The position numbers and the translations under genes were made by a program. Shown piece after piece: positions 20,054 through 30,766 of a stretch of 64,000 bases of DNA. The notes under the pieces are model-generated. The model ran no database searches. It saw only the letters and a list, made by a program, of their open reading frames with translations, and was not told the DNA's origin. Every line of letters starts with the position of its first letter. Within the stretch, counting starts at the first letter, position 1. The stretch is from Lunularia cruciata (lineage: Eukaryota > Streptophyta > Marchantiopsida > Lunulariales > Lunulariaceae). The stretch covers positions 30,853,493 to 30,917,492 of the forward strand of contig OX419759.1 in assembly GCA_948567375.1 (NCBI GenBank). The letters run 5' to 3'.

Positions 20054-20350
20054 TTCAGCCAAATGAGGCCTTTCTTGTTGCCACTTCAAACCTCTTCCAA
20101 AATTGGTGAAACTTCTCCAAACTAGCGAAAGTCCTCCAAACCAATGAAACTCCTCCAAATCTGGCCAAAATCTGACGTAAATCCCAACCAAAATCTGACA
20201 TAAACCCATAAACGCCAAAATTCAGCCAAATGAGGCCTTTCTTGTTGCCACTTCAAACCTCTTCCAAAATTGGTAAAACTTCTCCAAATCTACAAAACTC
20301 CTCCAAACTAGCAAAACTCCTCCAAATCTGGCCAAAATCTGACATAAACC
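20054..20350 (-). repeat. Leader tandem duplication with minisatellite
   Basis: TTCAGCCAAATGAGGCCTTT recurs at 20054 and 20221, giving a 167-bp unit made up largely of short AAACTCCTCCAAA-type repeats. Copy 2 has only one such unit (60173-60311 plus flank), so copy 1 gained a duplication. Confidence 0.75.
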
Positions 20351-20742
20351 CTAAAGATGGCTGTCCACCAAATCCCCCGCTAACTTTCCACTTGAGCCAA
20401 ATTGACAAAATGGGTTTTTCCAAATCACAATTTCATGAGAAGAGCTTCCTAACTCCACCTTCAATTTGACTTTCTGAGCCCAACTTGCAGCAAATTGGTC
20501 CTGCCTTCACTTCCTAAGCTCAAAATCACAACCACCGCTCAAAAATTGCTCCTTCTTTGCTCAAAATTTGGCCATCGCTTCCGCACACCATCTGCCTAAC
20601 TGCCAAATCTGCATCAACTAAACGAGCTTCTGCACACTATGGAAACACTGAACTGAAATCGAGCTACCAACAATCCACCGAGCTTGGAGATACCACCAAC
20701 ACTAAGAGTTCTTGCACCCAATTTCCCCCTGACTCACTTCTC

Positions 20743-21195
20743 TGATGTAATCAAATTGCTTACCACTCTCAACTCAACTCAACTCAGATCAGTACTTGAT
20801 CTCTCACTCTATAAACTGCAAACAATTGGGCACTGATTACAGTCAAGCCACACCCACTCAAGCATAGAGAATCCAGGTGACGCTCGCCGGCCTCTGTCCA
20901 CCATAGCCAAGAACTTGAAGGCTCAACATCAAAGAAGTGAGCTCTCTAGAGCTCACTTCGAAACTATAATCCCTGGACTCGAGCTAGCACTGAAACCCTA
21001 ACGGTCCTGCTGACGGCACACTCGATGGTGCAAACGGTGCAAAGTGACGGTGGACCCCACTGTGAAGTCAGTACCCCAGACACAAAATCTAACCATTGGA
21101 AAGTAGTCTCAAGAAACTGTTAGAGTAACTCTAACTACTATCACTTGAACTCCAGTGTCCTAGCATCTAGATGCGGAACTACAAATGGCATGACA
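20743..21195 (-). repeat. 5' LTR of methyltransferase gypsy copy 1
   Basis: 453 bp; on the minus strand it begins TGTCATGCCATTTGTAG and ends GATTACATCA. Contains a TTAGGGTTT telobox-like motif, also present in the other LTRs. Confidence 0.88.
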
Positions 21196-22723
21196 TATTG
21201 CTGCACTTAGAGACTCTTCTTGAGTCCTTGAACCTTCCACCTTAAAAGTCCAATACTCAAGGGAGTGGATCCTAAGACGGGAACTTTTTTACATCAGCTT
21301 CTTCAAATACTCAAAGTCAACATCAACTTGTAGTTGCATCAACTTGTAGCCTTGAAGATAAGCTTTCCAATGCACTAAGTCTTGAGTCCCGAGTCAAAAG
21401 TTATGAACTAAATTCCAAGGAGGGTTAAAACCTTGGATTCTATAACACATTCATAAGTCTAAGACTTCTCTCCCACCGACTCTCTTTGGTTCTACTTCTT
21501 GCTTGTCTTTGTCGATGCTACATCAAACCTTTAATTGAGGAGGAGTTCTGCCGGTATATATATAGAAAAGTTTACTTAGGACTTGCTCAGGAAATCTGGG
21601 CAAGGATTGTGCAGATCTTTAGGCTTTCAGACAGTGAATTATCTTTTTGAAAAACTGCAAATTATTGAGGCATGCTAGCTTCAGGTAGTTTAGGTACATT
21701 TGGCAAGTTGTTGTTTTAATTCCAGACTTCATTGCCAATAGGAAAGTAGATTGCTGCCTACATACTCATGCAAGTCTGTAAATGCTTTTACTCTCTAGAA
21801 GGTTGACAGGTGCTGATAAAAAATGCCAAAGATTAATTCTTTGGATTCTTCAAAAGAATTATCTCTTGAGCTCTACTCTTCTAACTTCTTTGATAAAATG
21901 TCCTACATTAATTCTCTTGTCATGGAGAAAGGTGGACTGCAGCTGAAGATAAAAATGAGCAAGTACATTCACCATCTAGTGGCCACCATCTCCTCAAGGT
22001 TTCAGCTCCTACCTTCCTTTTGTTCCAACAAGAATTTGATAATAATGTGACGAAGAGCATTCTATAGACTTCTGATCCTTCCTTCCATCAACTAGTTCTT
22101 CTTCATTCTAGGTTGATCTTCACCAGCTTCTTCACCAATTCTTCTTCACATTGAGTTAACGAGCTTCTTCACCAATTCTTCTTCATATTGAGTTAACGAG
22201 CTTCTTCACCACAAAGGAGCTATTGATTCTGCTGCATTTTGCTCCTTGATTATTACAGTTGTGCTTATTGTCCAACTCCAATTATTGATCAAATTATTTC
22301 AGTCCAATCTTGTTTGCTTACTTGCCGCTTGAGACTATAGACCTGATTGTGGGAGCTGTAGCTAGCGGGGCCTTTGCTTGGCAAGTATGAAGAAAAGAAA
22401 GTAAGGGTTGAAAAACCAAAGACTTCAGTGATCCAAAGAATAAACTCTTCTTATTTTGGGTTTGAAGGAGAATAAACTCTTGTTATTCTGGGTTTGAAGG
22501 TGGGATTGCATCCATACATTGACTTTATCACCAAAAGAAGTCAATGTTTGCTTTGTTGACCATTGTTGATAATTCAGAAGTAAAATGAATTGTGCAAGTA
22601 TTTAACAATGTGGGATATCAAGTGTATGCCTAAGTGTTCAAGCTTTACATAATCATGAGACCTTGGGAGTTTAAGAATATGAAATAGTTGATAATTGAAC
22701 TTAGTAAATAAGATCAAACCTTT
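21196..22723. other. Unassigned spacer with a 37-bp tandem repeat
   Basis: No gene recognised. A 37-bp unit starting AGCTTCTTCACCAATTCTTC repeats at 22125 and 22162, with a partial third copy at 22199. The rest is AT-rich and holds only short unsupported reading frames. Confidence 0.5.
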
Positions 22724-23458
22724 TGTAATACCAAGAGCTAGCCATATGATCTAGATGTGAAATTTGGTTTGATAACATCTAGAATGATGTTATACATGAT
22801 GGTCAAAATATATCAGATAGAAGTATCACCAAAAAAATTACTTCTACAAATAGTGTAGAAACTAAAATAGACTTGAAAACCTTAGAACCAATAGCTAGAC
22901 ATATGATTTAAATGTGAGAATTGGTTTAGTAACATCTTGAAGGATGTTACACTTGATGGACTATAAAAATCAGAAATAAATATCACCAAAAATGGACTTC
23001 TACTAATAGAGTAGGAACCGAAATATGCCTGAAATCTTGGAAGGCAATTTTGGAAGCCTAAATAGATGAATTAGGCCTTGAAAATGTGTCAACCCCCCCC
23101 CCACTAGAGGAAAGATTGGCCTTCCTCCCCCCTGGTTTTTCCCATCAAGAGCTTTCCTACCTCACCCACGCGATTCTGAGATTACTACAAGAAGATTCCC
23201 TAAAAAATCCCCTCTGGTCAAAGATTGTTTGACCAACCAGATAGAACTAGGACCAACATGTCACCCATCCAAGTAAGTAATCCAAGGGTGGAGCTTGCTG
23301 GCATGTCACCTATCTATGTGCCTAATCTTATGGCGGAGCTTCCTTGGAGTAGATCCTCTTTGTCTATATAATAAAAAGAAGGTGCTCCTTTGGGGCATCA
23401 AAGTTTGAGTGTGAAAGTGTGTGTTTCTCTTCAGGTCTCCTATCCTCGGAGTATTACA
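22724..23458 (+). repeat. Solo LTR of the gypsy-2 family, copy A
   Basis: 735 bp, TGTAATACC to GTATTACA, matching the gypsy-2 LTRs at 34864-35561 and 46364-47095 but in the opposite orientation. Flanks CCTTT and CCTAT share four of five bases, consistent with a mutated target duplication. No internal sequence adjoins it. Confidence 0.82.
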
Positions 23459-23745
23459 CCTATACGGCAGAATTCACCAGGTAAATCTTCTTTTGTAGAA
23501 AAATTAGCCATTTCAGCTATTGTTTGGCAAATCTAATTCTACCGAATCTAATGCTAGTAGGAATTGCCAACATTTAAGGCTACTACTATGTGAAAAGAAA
23601 AAATAAGAATGGTAGACGAGGCAAGAAACAAAAGGAAATGTGGCATTTTCAACATGCAAGTTCAGTGATACTATAGAGCATTTTTCAGAGGCAATCAATC
23701 TTTCACTAGGGAATCATGTCCTCCTCCAATTGTTCTGCTTCTTCT

Positions 23746-23995
23746 GTGTCCCTCCAAAGATACCAAGACGCTCTTCTGGATGCCTAGAAAAAAAACAGTG
23801 GAGCTGAACAGCTGCATATGCAAGTCTTGGGAAGCACAAAAATGTCATTAATGCATACAAGAAGGGTTTAGAGTATGACCCCAACAACAAAGCATTGAAA
23901 TCTAGGCTATCTAATGCTCAACCTGCTGCTGCCAAAGCATCATGATCTCCTCCTGTTGGTGCGGGCTCTCCGTTTTGGGAATATATTTCAGTATG
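23746..23995 (+). pseudogene. HOP/STI1-like TPR fragment, pseudogene
   Basis: The plus strand shows RYQDALLDA, then (after a stop and a one-base shift in an A-run) KKTVELN, then in another frame AYKKGLEYDPNNKALKSRLSNAQ followed by an Ala-rich stretch and a GAGSPF-like segment. This matches the end of the first TPR domain and the following linker of plant Hsp70-Hsp90 organising proteins. The fragment covers only about 80 codons, has at least one stop and one or more frame shifts, and has no introns. It is likely a truncated processed or transposed copy. Homology fades after about 23990. Confidence 0.7.
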
Positions 23996-24344
23996 ATCCT
24001 ATTACACCAACGTTCTCAAGTTGTACGAAGAAGAAATCTCCTTCCTTACCAGCAAAGTGGTCATTTATAAACCCCCAACTTCAATTGATTCAGGTTGTAA
24101 ACTCGCTTCACCCACAGTATTCTTTGTTGAAGGCTCGTAGAAGATTCATACACTGCTTTCCAGGCCCCGCACATCATCTACATCTGCATTGTATAATTTA
24201 AGATAGAAGTGCACTCCTCTCAAAGGTACAAATTTTTTCTGTCCAGACCTCCTCCGGACCAATTGGAGAGTCAAAACCTCCCCCTACCTCTAAGGAACTA
24301 TCAAAAACCTCAAATGAACCTTGGCTCATACCAATTGCTCGATA
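23996..24344. other. Unassigned, possible continuation of pseudogene flank
   Basis: Short open stretches on the plus strand show no recognisable domain. Nothing else supported. Confidence 0.3.
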
Positions 24345-24615
24345 AAACTGAAGAGAGTCACAACAGAATGCAGATTACAAACGAGTTCATGCGTTACATA
24401 GGAGTATGTGGTTCACCTCTATGTGAGGCTAGGTCCACTGGAATGCTTCACGGGAATTATTTATTGACTCAGGCTCATCTGTCATCCAAGTCCAACGCTC
24501 CAACCTTCTCTCAGTCCACTCGATTCTAACTGTAAACTTGCGAGTGAGCAATCCCAAATACAGGGTAAGAATAAGAATAAAACCTAACAGACAAGTGTCC
24601 AAATAGACTCTTAGA
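24345..24615 (-). repeat. Copia-family LTR fragment (second copy)
   Basis: A diverged repeat of 300-560, same orientation, sharing GGTTCACCTCTATGTGAGGC and CAGGCTCATCTGTCAT-like stretches. No copia internal sequence is adjacent, so this is a solo or truncated LTR. It could also be the displaced 5' LTR of the copia remnant, but the distance argues against that. Confidence 0.5.
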
Positions 24616-26311
24616 TAAAGGCTCATCTATATATTGCTTGGATGGAAGAATAAAGTCTATGGATTTGTATTCTTATTGTTTCTTCAAGGTAAATATTTGT
24701 CATTCTAAAAATCTCACCAATTGATAATATTTACATTTCAAGGATTTGGAATCACAATCCATAATCCTTAGTATATAGACACCATTCAAGAAAACTCCTT
24801 ATCCCAAACCTTACAAGTTGAGCCAACTACCCAAATGAGAAGTTCCTCTACGACTATTTAATACATTTCACTAATTTAGACTCCAAATATGTGTACAGCA
24901 AATCTCATTCCTGTATAATCAAACTTACAAATCTTGAAAAAAGAATTTATCTTTAATAAGGGATTAACACTTTGAGACTCCAAATCTGTACACGTAACGC
25001 TTGGTAATATAGCTTGAATTGGAAGTTCCAACTCAATGAACTTTCCAAGAATTAATGGGTTTGGCTTCCTTGTCCACTAAGCTTGGTGGCATAATTTGGC
25101 CTGCAAAAATCCACTAAGCTTGGTAGAGCTCTGCAAAAATTTTCAAAACTTCACACATTTGCTTCCAAAACAATGGGCATGGCCGCTTTCTTCTACTCAA
25201 CAGTTAGCTTTCACACAACCTAAATATTCCAAATTTGTACACTGACTTTAAAATCCAGTTATCACAAACCCAAACTTTTGAACGTGTGCACTTAGTACTT
25301 GGTGGTCGCTTCTTGGTCGCTAGTTGCTACTTGCAGTTCCTTATACTTTGTGCTTACTCCAATATCCGACTTCTAATGATGCCATGAATTATGCAGAGTC
25401 TATCACTAAAATTGTTGAACATTAATTTACCTTCAATGCACCCACTGAAGAACCTCCAAAATAATCAAAGTAATACTCCAGAATACATTATTCATTTTAC
25501 CATGTTAGCTTCCACACCATTAACTTGGTAAATCCTAGAGAATAGAGTTTCTACTTAGGGTAATCTATTGCTTGATCATATTAAGTCTCAACATCTGCTC
25601 CATGTCTTCTCAACTTAATATTAATCCAATATATATAGAAAAACTTTCATTAATTATTTCATCAAATGAATTTTTAACAATGAAACATTAAGCTTAAAAT
25701 TCATTATGGTAATATTTAATTATTACTTTATAATTATTTCTTGTAGAACTATTATAAGAAAATCTTATTCTCTTGTTTTCTCAAATAATTTTTACTTTTG
25801 AATATCTAGTTTATATTCAAGATGTATTAAGGTTATATCATATACTTTTTTCATGGTAAGACTCATTTGCAAACTAGGGTATGCTTCAATCCTTGGGTTT
25901 ATGTTTCTATAACAAATTATTTTCAGAGTGTAAAAGGAAGTTATACTTCCTGAATTTAAGTGTAAGTGTGAGCTTAACAAAAGTCCAAACTTATGTATCA
26001 AGTTTATTTTCTGGAAGTAAATGGTTTTATCTGCATCCTTACAAAATATTTTACTGCGTGCATAAAGAGTAAATATAAATTTGGTGCCTTTTATTTATAT
26101 TATGGTGTAGTAAAAAGGAGTTATAAGTCCATCAAAATCTACCGGAGAAAAAGAATGTTACTCTTAATCTTTTCTAGATAAACACCCCATAGTGCACCTT
26201 ACATGCAAGAGATTTGCACGAGTTAAATAGAAGCCATGCAGGGTGGAGTAATAAATGGTACGGGAGTTCTTCTCGAGTTCTCGATCTTTTCTTTCTTCAT
26301 CTTCTTTCTTC
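24616..26311. other. AT-rich non-coding stretch
   Basis: I see no gene, RNA or repeat structure I can name. The stretch 25600-25850 is strongly AT-rich. Confidence 0.4.
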
Positions 26312-26344
26312 AGCCATGCACCAGTTAAGCACTGGTGCATGGCT
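26312..26344. repeat. Perfect 14-bp inverted repeat (hairpin)
   Basis: AGCCATGCACCAGT, 5-base loop TAAGC, ACTGGTGCATGGCT. The stem is perfect, so it could fold as a cruciform or RNA hairpin. It is too short on its own for a plant miRNA precursor unless the flanks also pair, which they do not obviously do. Confidence 0.8.
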
Positions 26345-29194
26345 TTATTAATTGACAATAAAGATTAATCATGGGCAAATTATTCAGAGGTCGATCGATC
26401 TTATGCTGGTGAAGACAGCCTATTTGAACATAAAGGTCAGCAATCATAAGCCGCTTGTGTTTCCCAAAAGCAAAATTGGTAATTACGTTACTTGTTTAGA
26501 TATTTACTACGCTACTCATAGCTCCCCAACTATGATACATCCCAAGTTACTTTTTCCACAGAATCAACGGACAACTTATTACATCTGAAGAATCATTGCT
26601 TCATGTATTTTTGTAAGGACTTATTGGTGATTATCAAGCCCCATTACTACGTATCGTATAACCACGTGCAAATGATGGCGCTGTTGATTGCGTTCACTTC
26701 ACTGTAGTCCACGTTCATGTCATAGTGACCACGTTCATTTCGCCAAAGAAAGAGAGAAAAATTGATGAAACAACAACATAAAGTGAAGTCCCTCATGAAC
26801 GAGGTATAGTAACGTGCAAATAACACCAACCCATTATCAATTATTTCAGGAGTATCATTTCTGTAATTCACCTAGCTTGCGTGATGTACCATAGACGCTC
26901 AGTACTTCATCGGCCAGTCTCCATGTCGATAAGATATCAACGTTGATAGTTTTCTCAGTTGTGAAAAGTGACATGAACTCGGGAACTGAGATAACGACCT
27001 TATAAAGAAAAGTTGGATGAAAGATTGGGTAGGATCGATAATACAGCTGTCCGTCATTTAGATTCTTGAATGTAACAACATGAAGTGAAGTCATGTATTG
27101 AATATAACAACCTAAAGAAGCATAATCGACATGATAACAACAAGTTGGATCGGATGAATGATTGCTGTCAATACTACCCTCATTTGATCGAGTTATGGTC
27201 TTATGTGAGACCGAAATATTATTGCTCTTGATCGATGGATGCCACGTCCTTTACGCAGCTGAATGTCATGGCTCATCAATTTCTCCCGCATTCAGAACTT
27301 AACTTCTTTTGACTTCGCTGCGATTATTTATCTAGATTTTATGTTCCTTCGATGCCTTGCACACCGACGTTAACATCAATGCAGGCCAGTGGATCAAGAG
27401 ATCATTCTTTGTCGGAAGTTTGGATACACTTCGTTATTAAATGTCTCCCAGAACAGAACATAACCTTCTAACGTGAACGATTACAGGACTGATGAGACAT
27501 GAAACCTAAGCATGAAACATAACTGAACTGTCAATGGAGACTTTGTGCAGAGTACATTAATGTGGAAAACAAAAGAACATAACAGACCGTCACAGACTTC
27601 AATCTGGTGTGGGAAGGTCATTGAAACTCAAGCAGGTCAACCGATGGAGCTTGAAAGATCTACAGGTGTGCAGAAGTATAATGCTGAAGCGCTGCAGATC
27701 CGTGAGCACCACTGAGAAATGTTCAGAATAACCATCTATAACTGCTCAAACAATCAATTAGACTAGAATATCTGCATGACTTTCAATCGAGCCTTTTGAA
27801 CTTAAAGTCTGGAACATTCATTCACCTGGGTCGGCAAACTCGGAGTTCTGCTGGAAAGATGATGAACACGTAACTACACGAGATGATGCAAGGAAGAATC
27901 TGACCATTATGAGGCGCACAAACCTTATGACAACAACAACAACCTCGATCTAACTACTTCATGGTCCTGGAGAGAAGCAACACTTTAACTATGTCGACTT
28001 GAAATCCATGTAGGTCTCATCAATGTTATCACGCAACAACAACCCTATCTAACTGTTGCTCATGGTTCTCTGTAATGCGAAGACTTTTGTCTCGAACCAG
28101 CGTGAATGTCGTGCAGTCTATCCTTTTCGTGGAGAGATCAGGTGAGTATATTCATCAGTGCCCACCGAGAATGCTCAGGAGCCCCTTCAACGTCAGTTTG
28201 GATCAACCCAGTCTCTGATGGCTACAGGATTACCGTTACCGGGATAGCAAATTGAAGAACCAGGAATTGTGCTTGAATATCTGTTACATCACTGGAGTTC
28301 ACTGATGGGATCGCTAACGAGCATCGGATTATAACTTGTTTGAGGTCCTATGACTCATTCCACACCACCTGCTGTATTTCCAAGTCGAGTTAAACTGAAT
28401 TTTTGCTGGTTCTAAGGCACCCGCTTCTGAAATAATCTTAACTTGTTGTGGCACGGTTGAACAGGGTTTTCTCAAATTGAAAATAACCCCGTGACCAAAA
28501 GTCTACAGGAGTATGGACAACATGAGAAAACTATAGCGTATCTTGATTTTCATATTAGAGCACGCCAGGTGGAAACTGCGGAGACTTATTAGTGCTGTTG
28601 ATACATGACATTGAGAACACCAGGCTGGAGCTGATAGAAAGTCCTCCAACATATTCCACAGGCCACATCCTTTACCTTAGTGGTTGCGTGTGAGAAAGAA
28701 TGGGAAGATACTAATATAGTGCAACATTCAATTTCTGGTCATCTACAAATAATCAATCAATCGAGCAATCCTGAAAGATTCGCTATCTGAGCCAGTGGAC
28801 CAGGGACAGCAAGTCGACGTAACCGAGAAGGAATGATAATTTCTGTCAACAAAACTTGTACCATGCAGTCATGCAAGGATAGTAGTATCTTCTTCAAAGC
28901 ATAGCTGGGAGCACAATGCAGAGTGGTACTACCGTGCTTTGTAAGAAACGTAAGCCCCCACGTTACTCCGGCACGACCACCTATGCTCAGATACTTACGT
29001 TTGCATGGCTGCATGGCAAGGATTTCAGCTTTTGCAATTTGTTACCTCTTCTCCCGAGTACCTTTGTTCTGGTTTGTGCCGGAAATCTCTGTGCATGCAG
29101 AGGACGTCTTGCATGGCCTGATGATCTTTGAAACAGAGGATAAGCAGGACACATTCATGTTGCGAACCAGATCCAACTGCAACAAGCAACATTT
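26345..29194. other. Low-copy non-coding stretch
   Basis: More balanced in base composition than its surroundings. No reading frame longer than about 85 codons and none recognisable. It may be host intergenic or intronic DNA. No repeat seen elsewhere in the window. Confidence 0.4.
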
Positions 29195-29221
29195 CGGGGT
29201 CCCGGACGAGTCGGGACCCCG
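29195..29221. repeat. GC-rich 10-bp stem hairpin
   Basis: CGGGGTCCCG, loop GACGAGT, CGGGACCCCG: perfect stem. It is not followed by a T-run, and its role is unknown. Confidence 0.8.
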
Positions 29222-29379
29222 ATCTCTCTATCCGTAGCGAAAGGCTGACTACCATAAGGTAAAGCCATCAATTCCGATATAATCCTGTGGAACACATATC
29301 AAGGTTGATGCAGTCCATCCTCTTCAGCTCATTTCGCAAGACGGCAAGTCTGGAGCGGCCCATTGATGAATAAGGAATT

Positions 29380-29549
29380 TAGTATTTAGGATTTACCTTC
29401 CACATGGTGAAGGTACATAATTTAATATTTATGATTTACTTTCCACATGGTGAAAGTACTTTCACCAGGGTATCATACCCTTGGGAGCCTCACAGCAAAG
29501 GAAGGTGAAAGGAGTCCACTATTCATCTCTTCCCCTTTGCTGTGTGAGG
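29380..29549. repeat. Short duplications and imperfect hairpin
   Basis: TTCCACATGGTGAAGGTAC near 29397-29415 is repeated with changes near 29440-29460. CCTCACAGCAAAGG (29488-29501) pairs with CCTTTGCTGTGTGAGG (29534-29549), leaving a two-base bulge. It could be a decayed small transposon end or a hairpin RNA; not resolved. Confidence 0.5.
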
Positions 29550-29817
29550 TTGGGATGCTAAAACTAAGATCCAGATCTCCAAGAAGATGGAAGGTGGACT
29601 CATAACACCTGTAAATTTTGAGAAGACTCAGTCTGATGCTATGTATAACTAACGAGTGCCAGTCAATGTGCATTGACACACAACTCAATTTCAATTTAGT
29701 GAACAATACATAAGTAGACAAGGTTTAAGAGTTCGATAACTCCTCACTCCGCTAAATACTACAGAATGATCAGCCAGCATGGAGCCTATACATATCTATC
29801 ACGTTCTCCATGTGGTT

Positions 29818-30078
29818 GTGGGTGTTAGTAACCATATGTATAATGGTACGCGGAAGTCGTTTTAAGAATTGAGGATCCACGCCCCCGGGTAATATACAAA
29901 CACCAATGTTTATAAACATTCATAATTAATTTGGAGTCCTAGTTTAAGTCATGATTTAAAATATTTCATGAGTATTTACAAGCATTGGTGTTTGTCTGTC
30001 ATCCTTCAGAGATAGATCCTCCGTTCTTCTTACGGGCTTTCATATACCATTATACCTATGCTTACTAACAATCACCCT
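29818..30078. mobile_element. MITE-like element with ~28-bp terminal inverted repeats
   Basis: GGTGTTAGTAACCATATG and TATAATGGTA (29821-29848) face TACCATTATACCTATG and CTTACTAACAATCACC (30045-30076), imperfect inverted repeats about 260 bp apart. A second internal pair, ACAAACACCAATG near 29895 and CATTGGTGTTTGT near 29983, makes the element largely foldable. There is no coding capacity. The target duplication was not resolved, so the superfamily is unassigned. Confidence 0.65.
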
Positions 30079-30766
30079 AATGGGGAGTGCTAAATATGTA
30101 TCTATTTCCATGCGCGCTGATGATCTCTAGTATTCAACGCGGTGTGGGTTATCGAACTCGTAAATTTTGTCCAACTATTTATTGTTCATTCAGTTGAAGT
30201 TGGTCTTCGTGTTTCAAATGCACATTGACAGTTTCTCGGTAGTTGTACATGGCATCACATGAATGTGAAACTGAGTATGAGCGGTACTATGTCCGCGGTA
30301 CTCGCTTGATGTGATTCTTGTGGGGATCCTAAGGCGACTCTTCTCTTATCGCCGGACCGAAAGGAAAAGACGAGGAGCTACTAAGAAAAAAAAGTGGGAT
30401 GCCTTTGAGGTAATTGTATCCAGAGGTGCAGATGATACAGTTTCTGACTTGATAGAATTTTCTTTCGACTTGTGATGAGAAGTTAAGCTGGTGTTATAAG
30501 TGGCGAAATTTCTGAGGTTAGAAGCATAATTGAGAGAATTCTCGATGGATAACCTATCGGGGGCAGTGGATGGCCGGACACATCAGGACTTTGCAAAACA
30601 AGGAGGCAAAACAAGGCTGATTGCAGTCGTGCAATTGTGCCATGATAACCGTTCAAAAGCAAGGCATCAGCCCAAGGTCAAAAAGAGTATCATAGTAACC
30701 TTCAGAATAAAGGTCAATTTGAAACAGGAAATTATCTCAGAACCTTCAGGCAAAATAGTCCTCGAG
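30079..30766. other. 3' flank of the cap methyltransferase gene
   Basis: Presumed 3' untranslated and intergenic DNA for the minus-strand gene. I saw no clear AATAAA signal and no other gene. Confidence 0.4.

Larger units (their letters stand above)
19340..20742 (-). other. Leader of methyltransferase gypsy copy 1
   Basis: No coding signal. It holds an antisense tRNA-like block near 19840-19910 and a TTTCGC/TTTGGAG-type minisatellite whose surrounding block is tandemly duplicated with a 167-bp offset (20054 and 20221). No clear primer binding site was recognised next to the 5' LTR. Confidence 0.7.
12702..21195 (-). mobile_element. Gypsy-type retrotransposon encoding a DNA methyltransferase and a PHD finger (copy 1)
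   Basis: LTRs at 20743-21195 (5') and about 12702-13154 (3') bound the following minus-strand order: leader with minisatellite and an antisense tRNA-like block, Gag with zinc knuckles, aspartic protease, cytosine-5 methyltransferase, RNase H, integrase, PHD finger. A second copy in plus orientation begins at 59287. The RT palm is missing between methyltransferase and RNase H, and many stops are present, so this copy is non-autonomous. No clear target duplication is visible; the outermost 6 bases of the 3' LTR differ from the other LTRs and the LTR is bracketed by a 104-bp repeat. Confidence 0.88.

Noticed and set aside
22125-22211. CRISPR-like array
   Set aside because: 37-bp units are contiguous with no spacers, only two and a partial copy, in eukaryotic DNA.
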